From: Multifurca ochricompacta
Taxonomy: Eukaryota; Basidiomycota; Agaricomycetes; Russulales; Russulaceae
Assembly (NCBI GenBank): GCA_022496185.1
Contig: WTXG01000004.1
Coordinates: 806,001-870,000 of the forward strand
DNA: 64,000 nt
Reading direction: 5' to 3'
Shown here: one piece after another, positions 31,612-44,351 of the stretch
Layout: the number at the start of each line of letters is the position of its first letter
Numbering within the stretch: the stretch's first letter is position 1
Position numbers and translations under genes: made by a program
The notes under the pieces: model-generated
Told to the model about the DNA's origin: nothing
What the model saw: the letters and a program-made list of their open reading frames with translations, nothing else
The model's database searches: none

Positions 31612-32303
31612 TTAATGATCACAGAGAATGGCTTCCCTATCACCCTCCCCGGTCCTCAAGCAGTGCTCCAGCCGAGCCTTAAACTTGTCGTGGACTCGCG
31701 TGGACTCCGTACGCTTGACTTTCGCCCTGTCTGGAATCACCTTAACACAAAAACTCTATTCTTTTTCTTTTTGTGTCGCTCAAGCGAGTCCGGGCGCGCA
31801 AAAAAAAACCCCCCGCAGCGATCGCAGAACTGAATCGCTAGCGGGTGCGCCTCCATGGGGTCGCAGTACTTCTTAAAGTCTTTCCCAGGTGCCGAAGTCC
31901 GCGCGTGGGCACAGCCGACATTTGAGCTCCCCGACGGCTAGGCGATCCCAATCTGCCTACGTGGCCACGAGTAGCGCCGGTGTCTATTCTTTCAGAAGCC
32001 GGGAGATCAAAAGAACCGATTGTCCACCATCTGCTCTTCTTTGTCGACCTCGCTGCCGCCGCCCTCCACACCGTGAACTTCCACCGCCTCCACTAGTTGT
32101 TGCACCGTAGTGCCCATGTGGTGATGCAGCTCCTCTTGCTCGCTCTTCTCGACGCGAACCGGTTCTCCTTGCTCAGTAGTTCCCACCAACTCCTGCTGGA
32201 CACTTGGCCCAGGCAGGAATCGATGGTCCTCTTGCGCGTTTGAAAAAAAATCCAGTCAGTGTGAGTAGGCCAGATCGTCGAGAGTGATGTGGAGTTGGTT
32301 CAT
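31612..32303 (-). pseudogene. Zinc-finger-like protein gene, apparently broken
   Basis: Minus-strand blocks in order: LKCRLCPRADFGTWE, then in another frame KKYCDPMEAHPLAIQ, CDRCGGFFFARPDSLERHKK, and after a probable junction KVKRTESTRVHDKFKARLEH with CLRTGEGDREAI, ending at 31612. The cysteine pairs CxxC and the ...SLERH segment look like a C2H2/RING-like metal-binding fold. I recall very similar hypothetical proteins in polypores. From the ATG at 32303 (MNQLHITLDDLAYSH) an in-frame TGA appears after 15 codons, and the frame then stays open through LDFFSNAQEDHRFLPG. A further indel lies between TWE and KKYC (about 31880). It may be a pseudogene, or the true start may be downstream with consensus errors adding to the damage. 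Function unknown. Confidence 0.5.
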
Positions 32304-33967
32304 GGTAAGTCGGTGATCGCCTCATTTCCTTCATGTATGTATCCTGAAAGACTCAAAAGGTAATAAAATCCCCGCCAGATCTAGCAGCAATCGGAGAACC
32401 GTTCAGTGTGTCTTTCGCGTTTTCATTGCATCCATTGTATTTGAGAAGATTTGTGAAAGGGGGACTAAGAGCTGAGCACTGAGTAAGAGGGTGGCATCGT
32501 TTGCCGAGGCGGTACAGACGGTTAAAGCGTATCCTTGAGGAGTGCCAGATCTTCTCTTTTGATATAAGATTGCACCCGCAACGGCAAGCAGCAACATTTA
32601 TTCAATTCCATATTGTACAGAGAGATAGGAAGACACTCAAATTAGAGACGTACCTGCTCTGTACAGTGATTCTCTCGGGCAGAAATAGAGAACGTTGATG
32701 TGCGTGGCATTGGTGCTGTTGTTTGCATCAAAGGTGACACCCACTTCATGCCGCCTTGTTGGCAGGCCAATTTCCAATGAACGTTAAGGCTTCTTTGTGA
32801 AATTGCCCGATGAAAGCACGCAACCGTACAGCCATTAGCGCTCTCCTAATACGTGGCACAGACATCCCGCCTATGAGATTGTGAAAGCACTTCATTACAT
32901 GGGATTATCGTCAAAGTGTCGCGCAACCGTGGCGAGGGTAATGAATTGTCGTAGATTGAGCGGCAGGTTCAACACAGCTAGATGGTGTAAAAAAGGCTTC
33001 ACTCCTGACGCCACACCATTGGGGGCTAGGACTGTCCATCTGACGCTATGGCGTACTCACGCAGACCCTATCCAGGTGACTTTCCTGAACCGTAGCACGA
33101 ACAAAGAGCCCTTTGTGAGAAGAAAAGACGTTCATAAAATTGTACCCTCCCATGTCCGAAATGAGGCTCTCAGAGTGATAGAATCCGACGAGATAACCCC
33201 CTCCTCGATTTTCTGGACCACAAGTGAAGGGGTGCTGCCAAAGTGAGGACCCAGGTAGCATTTGTAACGACGCGCGTAAGGTCCAAAGGCCGCCCCCAAG
33301 ACAAATTGATCATGTAGGTCCACCAGGCGGGTTCAGAAGTCCCTATAGCAAATGACGACCCCAAAAGTCCCGGTAAACCTCCAGAAACGCAAATCCACCT
33401 GTGAAGGGAAGAACCTTCCCCTCTCCTCCCTTCCCTCACGTCCACAGAACCCATTGGGGGTAACTGCTACGCGATCATATATTGTAATAGTTCTGATAAG
33501 AGCCGGACCCCCTGTCTCTAGGGTTCAAGGCCCATGTCAACTGGGCAGAACATACGACCTAGCTCTCGGGGCGACAACATTGTCAAACAAGGGGTACACG
33601 TGCCGAAGTGCCGAAGACAGAGAGGCAGCCACGTACTAGATCCACTGTCACGTGGACGCGGCGATCTTTGCCAAGTGTTTCCATTCAATTCATTCGGGTT
33701 CGGTGTATCAAGAGGCGCGCGCGAAGAATGCTTAAACCCCGCGTCTACTGGACTCTAAAGCACTCTTTGTTTTTGTGAGAAGAGAAAGACAGAGGCTGCT
33801 GGGTTAGAGCAATCTACATTTCTCACAGTCTATCATCCATGTGATGTGATATGTACAAATGGGCGCGGCGCCAAGTACACCCGACACGGAGATAATTTAG
33901 AGAAAGAAGAGAGAGAGAGAGAAAGAGAGAAAAAGCGAACACAAGCTAAGCTTTTTAGCTAACCCCC
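32304..33967. other. Gene-free stretch, purine-rich tract near the right end
   Basis: No coding family recognised on either strand. An AG-rich run (GAGAGAGAGAGAAAGAGAG and neighbours, about 33896-33940) lies just upstream of the mannosidase ATG and could be a promoter or 5' UTR simple repeat. Confidence 0.45.
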
Positions 33968-36213
<2,246 letters not shown>

Positions 36214-36557
36214 TAATGGAAGGAAGGATTTCTAACACTTATTTGGGATTATTTGAAATACTATTTCTTTTTTTGGTTATTCCCCGTGTGTTATTACGCG
36301 TAATAATCTCAGTCCACTCAACTCTCTTGGTAACTCGACCTCCACCTCAACCAACACACACGCTATAGCGACTATGCTTTATCCATCTTCGCACTATTGA
36401 CCTCAGTTCCGAACTCTGAACATGCACCATAAATACCTTGATCTCCCCACCTGTGGGCTTCCAGTCCCTAGTACAGTACTGGTCCTTCCCCCTCTCTCCC
36501 TCTCGCTGTGCTATTATTTCGATAACCCCTTCACTGGGTGTATGCACTAGTAGAACC

Positions 36558-38816
36558 ATGCTCAACTACCACTGGCTCTCTGTTCTCTCCGTCATCGCCG
36601 TCGTGCCCTTTGGCAGCCTCGCGACACCCCTTGCCCCACGATGGGATGATATGAGAGTAAAACATAATTGGAATACAGTACCTCAGAATTGGGAATGTCA
36701 GGGTCATCCACCTGATGGCACCACTCTTGACCTTCGCATTGCCCTCAAGCCACATCGCGAGGACGCTTTGATCGACGCGTTGTACGAAGTTAGCAACCCG
36801 AAGCACCCAAGTGCGTTTTTCCTTCCTTCCTTTTTATCCTTTGCGCGTCTTGTCTGACCCCGCACGCATAGATACGGTGCTCATCTTTCCAAAGAACAAG
36901 TCGCTGAGCTCGTTGCTCCACACCCGGATTCGTTCGCGCTCGTCAATTCCTGGCTTGAGCACCACAACGTGCCCTCTTCCTCCATCTCCTCACCCATGGC
37001 GGGGATTGGCTTACTCTCTCCAGCATTCCCGTCGAGCAAGCGAATGCCCTATTGGGCGCATCATACCAGCTCTATCGTCACTCCGAGACCAACACCACCG
37101 CCCTGCGCACGCTTGGCTACGCTCTCCCCGTCTCGCTGCACCAACACGTCCAAACCGTCGCTCCGACGACATACTTTGGTTCTCCTAATGCTCAACGACA
37201 GACATCGCGTGTCCGTCTTGGAGCGCCTACGCTCCCCTTTGGTGACCACGCTTTCCAAGCCGAGCTGGCGAAAGCTCCCACCTCGGGCGAGGCAGCGAAG
37301 GTCCCTTCAAGTTGTGCTTCGACCATCACCCCTTCTTGCCTGCGCGCGCTGTACAATACTTCGAGCTATACGCCTGCCGCTCCCGCGGGGACGAATTTAC
37401 TCGGTATTGCCGGTTATTTGGAACAGTATGCTAGTCAGGCGGATTTGACAACTTTTCTGAAGAAGTTCCGGTCTGATGCGGCTCGTGCGACGTTTCAAGT
37501 CGTGCAGGTTAATGGAGGTGGGAATGACCAGAGTAATCCCGGTGGAGAGGTCCGTCTCTTTTGTCCTTCATCGTTTACCTTCGCGTAAGAGTGGGTGGAA
37601 GTGTATTAATGTTTGATGTGCGCGACGCAGGCTAACCTCGACATTCAATTTGCTGAGGGGATCTCCTACCCGACGCCAAATATCTACTACAGCACGGGTG
37701 GCTCACCTCCATACACCCCTGACGTCAACACCAATTCCAACACTAACGAACCTTACCTCGATTGGCTCAACTTTATCTTGAATCAGACGACTATTCCACA
37801 GGTGATCAGCACGTCGTACGGCGATGATGAGCAAACGGTGCCGAGAGATTATGCCTTGAGTGTGTGCAACCTATTCGCCAAACTCGGCGCTCGCGGCGTT
37901 AGCCTTCTCTTCTCAAGCGGTGACTTTGGCGTTGGTGGAGGATCGTGCCAGACGAATGATGGTACGGCCAAGGAACAGTTCCTTCCGACTTTTCCGGCGT
38001 CTTGTGCGTACTTTTTTTTTTAACCCTTTTTTTTCGAACGCACGCATGATGGTGGATGCTCATGATTGTTTTGCGCAGGCCCTTGGGTCACTACTGTCGG
38101 TGGCACAACGAGCGTGAACCCCGAGGTTGCGGCTAGTCTCTCAACTGGCGGTTTCTCCAACTACTTTGCTCGCCCGGACTACCAGGACTCCACGGTCTCT
38201 CACTACCTTTCCAATCTCGGCAGCCAATACTCCGGTCTTTACAAGTACGTACCGAATTGCGCTCTACTTTCCACCCTATCTGGAAGCTGATCGGCTGTCA
38301 ATACAAATTTGTGCAGCGCGTCCGGTCGTGGGTTCCCCGATATCTCTGCACAGGCGCAAAACTTCCAAGTCATTGTTGGCGGGAGTGTTCAACCCACCGA
38401 TGGCACCAGTTGCTCATCACCCGTACGCTCTCCGTCCTCACTGTCAATCATCATAATCCATGTTTACGCTGTGCTTTATACTTTCGGCTGTTGTTATAGA
38501 CTGCAGCGGCGGTGATCTCCCTTCTGAATGACTACCTCATCTCTCACGGCAAGTCTCCGCTTGGCTTCCTCAACCCTTGGTTGTACAGCAAAGGTGTAGC
38601 CGGTTTGAATGACATCACATCGGGCTCCAACCCTGGCTGTGGCACGAACGGTTTTTCGGCTGTCACAGGATGGGACCCGGTCGTACTTAGTCGCGCTCAT
38701 TAACGTCTGCTATTGGTGTTGTTGTTGACTGACGCGCTGTTGCCTTTTGTTTTATTTTATTTTAGGTGACCGGTCTGGGGACGCCCGATTTTGGCAAGCT
38801 GCAAGCACTCGTTTAG
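36558..38816 (+). CDS. Sedolisin (peptidase S53, tripeptidyl-peptidase/kumamolisin type), tandem copy A
   Basis: A signal peptide (MLNYHWLSVLSVIAVVPFGS) leads into a pro-domain ([37 protein letters not shown]). The catalytic domain has the E-x-x-x-D pair in GEANLDIQ, SSGDFGVGGGSC with the oxyanion Asp, and the nucleophile in DGTSCSSP. The C-terminal calcium site is GFSAVTGWDPV plus TGLGTPDF. Such enzymes are acid serine-carboxyl proteases secreted to digest protein. All late introns splice in phase. Two early positions lose a base: the first splice near 36805-36811 and the pro-domain near 36986-36994 (before T-H-G-G-D-W-L). Copy B (39449-41656) is a close paralogue with the same intron positions. 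Confidence 0.88.
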
Positions 38817-39448
38817 ATGATGTTGATGATGTTTTTATATTATTATACCCATCCATACCCCCGTTGTTTGTACGTGTGTATACAGGCCAACGTGGTCACA
38901 TTACCCAATCTAAATGGACAACGGACCACGTGCTTGCATCTTTCCCACTCACCCCCAGCATGCTCTTGTTATGATGTGTGTAGATTCTCGCAGCCTGGAT
39001 CATGCGAATGCCGATATCGCCCTCTCAGCTTATCTAGTCTTCGTAATTAGACAGAAGGTTGTGTCCGTAGCGCCCAATAGGATTGGGACATCCACACCTC
39101 ATATTTTCTTCTCATAGGACCTGACCTGACAATGCCACCCACGCGAAGCAATTGAAATATGTAGGCACAATGTGGTGCAGCGCGGGAAATCTTTGCTCTT
39201 GCCACTCCGGTGACGGGGTTCCATATGCAAAGAGCCTCAGCGTCACACGAGAACTCTGAAACTCTTAGGTGGTAAAGCTAACCCCCCCTCCTCTGGCGTG
39301 TTTCTTGATTCTTGAGAGAGTTCGCTTTTATTTTATTGGACATGAAAACGCGCTATAAAAGCCTCAGCCTCCTCACGGTCTGGTCCCAAAGCCCGTCCGT
39401 GCTCGGATCTATCGTGCAGCCTCGAAGTTGCGTCTCTTTGCTAAATTT
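38817..39448. other. Intergenic between the sedolisin copies; promoter of copy B
   Basis: No gene recognised. A TATA box (TATAAAAG) lies at 39354-39361, about 90 bp before the ATG of copy B. Confidence 0.5.
39354..39361 (+). promoter_or_regulatory. TATA box of sedolisin copy B
   Basis: TATAAAAG about 90 bp upstream of the ATG at 39449, at the expected distance for a secreted-enzyme gene. Confidence 0.55.
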
Positions 39449-41656
39449 ATGTATTGGCTATCGGTCTCTGCGCTTTCCGTCCTTGCCGTTGTCCCTCTTG
39501 GCCTCGCGTCTCCCATCGCGCCACGCTGGGATGACATGAAAGTGAAGCATTCATGGGACTCAGTTCCTGAGAAATGGGAATGTCACGGCCTTCCTCCCAA
39601 CGGCACCACCATCGACCTTCGCATTGCGCTCAAGCCAGAGCGCGAGAACGCTCTGATCGATGCTCTGTACGAGGTCAGCGACCCCAGCCATCCGAAGTAC
39701 GTCTCTTTCCATTCTTCTTTCCACATCATTTTTAAAGCTACTCAAAACCGATTTTCCATGTACTGACAACAGATACGGTGCGCACCTCTCCAAGGAGCAA
39801 GTCGCTGAACTTGTCGCGCCGCACCGGGATACCCTCGAGCTCGCCAGCGCGTGGCTCGAACACCATGGCATTCCTTCCTCCTCCGTCTCTACCACGCATG
39901 GTGGTAACTGGCTATCACTCACCAGGGTCCCCGTGGCCCAAGCGAATGCCTTCTCGGTGCATCGTATCAGCTCTACCGCCACAAGGAGACGGACGAAACC
40001 GTGATGCGGACGATTGGTATTCCCTACCCGCAATTCTGCATGAGCATGTGCAGACCGTCGCACCGACGACCTATTTTGGTTTCCCGCGCCCACTCCGGCG
40101 GACTTCACGCGTACGCCCGAATGGACCGACGCTTCCTGAGGGAGATTTGGAATTTCAAAAGGCGCTCGCGAAAGTCGTCCGGGTTCGTTCGCGACGGTCC
40201 CCGCCAGTTGCTCACGACGATCACGCCGAGTTGCTTACGTGCCCTCTACAACACCGCGACTTACGTCCCCGCTGCTACGGCGACCAATAAACTCGGTATT
40301 GCGGATATTTGGGCGAGTTTGCGAACCACGCGGATTTGACTACGTTCATGAGCCGCTTCCGGAGTGATGCCACCTCAGCGGCGTTCACGGTCGTGCAGGT
40401 CAACGGGGGCGGAAATGATCAGACTAATCCTGGTGTGGAGGTGTGTATTGCGGGGGTGTTACGTGTTGGTGTATTAATGTGTCCATGTCATACAGGCCAA
40501 CCTAGACATTCAATACGGCGAGGCCATCTCCTTCCCGACCCCGAACATTTATTACAGCACCGGTGGCTCACCACCCTTCATACCCGATTCGTTTACTCCT
40601 ACCAACACGAACGAGCCATACCTGGACTGGCTCAACTTTTTGCTGGCTCAGACGACCATCCCTCAGACGATCAGCACGTCTTATGGTGACGACGAGCAGA
40701 CGGTCCCACAGACTATGCAACTAGCGTGTGCAATTTGTTTGCTCAGCTCGGAACGATGGGCTCCACCGTCCTCTTCTCGAGTGGTGATTCTGGCGTCGGC
40801 GGTGGTAGCTGCACGACAAATGACGGTACTAATCGCGTCCAATTCATCCCGAACTTCCCTGCATCTTGTATGTGATTTCGTCTTCTTCCTTTTGCGTGAA
40901 TCAGTGCATTGGGATTTACCTAGGGCGCGTCGGTTTTTTTCACCAGGCCCTTCGTCACGACTGTCGGTGGCACGACACGCGTGAGCCCCGAGGTGGCGGC
41001 TAGCTTCTCTGGTGGCGGATTTTCGAATTACTTTGCGCGCCCAGCTACCAGAACACCATCGTCTCGAATTACCTTACCAGCATCGGAACCAAGAACGCTG
41101 GTCTCTTCAAGTACGTTCCGCCCGCCGCTTTTCTTTTTCTCTTTTGCTAGAGTCCGCTGACGATATATTTTTTACAGCACGGCTGGCCGCGCGTACCCTG
41201 ACATCTCCGCTCAAGCAGAGAACTTCCAGATCATAGTCGGCGGGAGTGTGACAGGCGTTGACGGCACGAGTTGCTCGTCTCCGGTATGTCTTATCTCTGT
41301 CCTCTTCTTCATCACCATCCTACGGGGTTAGCTCACCTGGCGGAAAACAGACGGCTGCGGGAGTCATCTCCCTACTGAATGACTTTTTAATCGCTCAGGG
41401 AAAGCCCTCTCTCGGTTTCCTTAACCCTCTGATCTATGGCGCCGGTGCGACGGGGTTCAACGATATCGTCTCCGGCTCGAATCCGGGTTGCGGTACGTCG
41501 GGGTTCTCGGCCGTTAGTGGATGGGATCCGGTACGTTTGCGCACACACGCTAACAGGCCAAAATAATCTGATCATTTGATTTTTTTCGGTGTGTGTGTGC
41601 AGGTTACCGGTCTTGGGACGCCTGACTTTGCGAAACTGCAGACTATTGTTGGATAG
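39449..41656 (+). CDS. Sedolisin (peptidase S53), tandem copy B, many frame breaks
   Basis: Same order of domains as copy A: signal peptide ([20 protein letters not shown]), pro-domain ([20 protein letters not shown]), E-x-x-x-D site (VEANLDIQ), [20 protein letters not shown], and [11 protein letters not shown] followed by TGLGTPDF. Eight sites lack one base relative to copy A: about 39953, 40018, between 40160 and 40195, 40214, 40303, 40711, 40951 and 41040-41042. Nearly all are homopolymers one unit short (for example CCC for an expected CCCC). The concentration is higher than in copy A. It may be a decaying paralogue, but the uniform homopolymer pattern points to consensus errors. The function if intact is an extracellular acid protease, as for copy A. 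Confidence 0.82.
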
Positions 41657-41914
41657 ATCGAATGGAGACTGGGGTAATTAGACCCTACCTACCTACCTAC
41701 CACTTACTTTTGTGGACAACTTGGAAACAGAGTTGGATTTTGATACACACTCATCAAAACTGAAAGCGTGAAATAAAGAGTGGAAGGGAAGTGGACATCG
41801 CCAGAAGTGGGGGGGAGTCATGTCACGTGCGACCCAGGCAACACCGCACCGCCGCACCGAAAAATAAATAAATGAAATTCTCCCCTCTTTATTTTATTTT
41901 ATTTTGAGTGAGAA

Positions 41915-44351
41915 ATGGCTGAGGATGATGAGGAGGTAAAATTCGAGACATTCAGTTCATTTGCGCATCTTCTTTCTCCCCGTATTCTTCGTGCCCTTGC
42001 CGATCTCGGTTTCTCTCGTCCTACGCTTGTCCAGCAAAAGGCGATACCCCTTGCTCTCGAAAACCGCGATGTCCTCGCCCGTGCCCGCACAGGGAGCGGT
42101 AAGACTGCGGCGTACTGCATACCGCTCGTACAGAAATTACTCAATGCCAAAGCGGTAGGTGCGCTCTGTCCAGATTCATAGCGTATCGCGCGACTCAATC
42201 TCAATCTCATCTCCAAATAATCTCTTTCTTTGTCTTTCTTCGTAGGAGCCCGCTCTTGAGGACGATGATGATTCACGTCGGAGCACGAGAGCATTGATCC
42301 TAGTACCGACTCGTGAGCTCGCAGAACAGGTCATCGGTCACCTGAAGGGGTTAGTGAAGTACTGCGAGGACGACATCTCGCTCTTCAACGTTGCCAGTGG
42401 AATCACGGTGCAACTGCAAAGGTGGGGTTACGGTACCCGTTTCTTGACCTCGTCATAAATGCTAAAGGGTCTGTGGGGTTGTCCAGGGTTCTACTTTCTG
42501 ACAGGCCAGATATTGTCATTGGCACGCCTTCCAAAGTTCTCGCGTTGCTCCAGGCAAAGGTTAGCCCCCCCCCCCCCATGTTCTGCCTTGTACCTTGCAC
42601 TAGCCTCGTCTGATTCGTTGCAAAGGCTCTGTCATTATCTCACCTCGAATCACTTGTCATCGACGAAGCCGACCTTATACTTTCTTATGGACACGATGAG
42701 GATATTCGTTCGATATTTAGTGGAAGTTTCCTTCCAAAAGTATATCAAAGCTTCTTAATGAGTGCCACTATGACCGACGATGTCAAGGTGTTGAAAGGTT
42801 TGGCACTGCGAAACCCTGTTCGCCTCTGTTCCACGTCTTTACTCACAGTCCGTATATGACGAGTGAATTATCAGGTAACGTGAAGCTGGAAGAGGATGAG
42901 GACGATGCTGCTAACCTAACTCAATACGTCGTGCGGTAGCTATTTTCTTCCTCTTCCATCAAATTAAACCACCTTCTGACTGGCACCAAGGACAACGGAG
43001 GCTGACAAGTTCCTACTAACCTATATCATCCTCAAACTCACACTCATTCATGGAAAATGCATCATTTTTGTAAATGATGTCGACCGGTGTTATCGAGTCA
43101 AGCTTTTCCTTGAACAGTTCTCAATAAAGACTTGTGTGTTGAACTCGGAGTTGCCTCTTAACTCAAGGTTTGGTACTACTTGCATACGCCAGACTTGATT
43201 GCTGAGAGAGAAAAATAGATATCACGTAGTTCAAGAATTCAATAAAGGGGTGTATGATTACATTATTGCGACAGATGAAGGCGGTGGTGAGCAGGACGAC
43301 GAAGGTAACGAGGAGTCTGGTGCTGAAGAACGGCAAGAGGAGGAAGAATGTACGGCCTGTGGATATCCCATCCTCTGCATCGCTTATCCTTACCATTCAA
43401 TTTACATAGTTACCTCAACTCAGCGTGACCCTGAGGTGGACAATGACCCTGGCCCTAGCCAAAGCAAGCGCAAACGAACGCCTACATCACCCACCACCAA
43501 TGTAAAAGCGGCTAAGCGCAAGAATCGCCGTGGAGCTAAGCCCGACACCGAATATGGCGTTGCACGCGGGATCGACTTTCTCGATGTAGCCTGCGTTCTC
43601 AATTTCGACCTACCAGGATCCCCGCGCGCATATACGCACCGCATAGGCCGCACCGCGCGTGCGGGGCGAAGTGGGACGGCCCTTTCCTTCGTGCTCCCCA
43701 CAACTGAGTTTGGAAGCACAAAGCGGTCGGCAGTGTGCCGAGCACGCGGCATGACGAGGAGTATGGGAACGCATTGCACGCGCACAACAGGGCCGCGTTC
43801 GCGAGTACGTCTTCGACAAAAAGCAAGTTGATGCATTCCGGTACCGGATGGAGGACGCGCTACATGCCGTGACGCGGTACACCGTTCGGGAAGCGCGGTT
43901 GAAGGAGATTAAGCAGGAACTCCTGGCATCGGATAAGCTAAAGGTGCGTCTTTTGCTTCCCGCCTCTCGCTCGTCGCGCAGGGGCGTCAACGGCTCACAC
44001 CGCCATCCTTCTTTGGTACCCGTGTCTTTGATGGCTTCACAGGCTCACTTTGAAGACAACCCGACCGACCTCGAATATCTGAGACATGACAAGCCGCTGC
44101 GTCCAACGCGAATAGAGCCTCATATGAAACATATTCCGAAATACCTGATGCCAAAGGTCACCACGGCGGAGTCTGCAGCCGTTTCCAGCGCAGAAAAAAC
44201 TGATGAAACCGTTTTTGTGCCTTTTTCCAAGGACCGTGCGCGAGGCCGTGGGCGCGGGCGCGGGCGCGGACGTGGGCGAGGAGGGTCGTTTGGTGGTGGT
44301 GGAAGGGGTTGGAAGAAGAAAAAGAGCGACCCGCTGAAGAAGTTCCGCTAG
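41915..44351 (+). CDS. DBP9: DEAD-box RNA helicase DBP9 (DDX56-like), with frame breaks
   Basis: The ATG at 41915 gives [20 protein letters not shown], then the Q-motif region ([19 protein letters not shown]). Motif I is [13 protein letters not shown], Ia is [11 protein letters not shown], Ib is VIGTPSK, II is VIDEAD and III is MSATM. Motif IV lies in [20 protein letters not shown], and motif VI is [13 protein letters not shown] after [20 protein letters not shown]. The long acidic and basic insert between motifs and the lysine-rich C-terminus are typical of Dbp9, a nucleolar helicase of 60S ribosome biogenesis. A C-terminal GRGRGR tail (RGG-like) ends in [12 protein letters not shown]. One-base losses occur at 43714 (GGAAG for GGAAAG, before H-K-A-V-G-S-V) and 43761 (GAGGAGTATGG for a run with GG). 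The donor or acceptor near 42810-42870 is uncertain. Confidence 0.88.
44240..44286 (+). repeat. Coding hexamer repeat (GGGCGC-type) encoding the Gly-Arg tail of DBP9
   Basis: CGAGGCCGTGGGCGCGGGCG and the following repeats give alternating Gly-Arg residues. It is part of the DBP9 reading frame and is an RGG-like, RNA-binding type tail. Confidence 0.6.

Noticed and set aside
33522..33532. GGTTCAAGGCC, a match to the tRNA B-box consensus
   Set aside because: No A-box or acceptor-stem pairing at the right distance upstream; the flanks do not fold into a cloverleaf.
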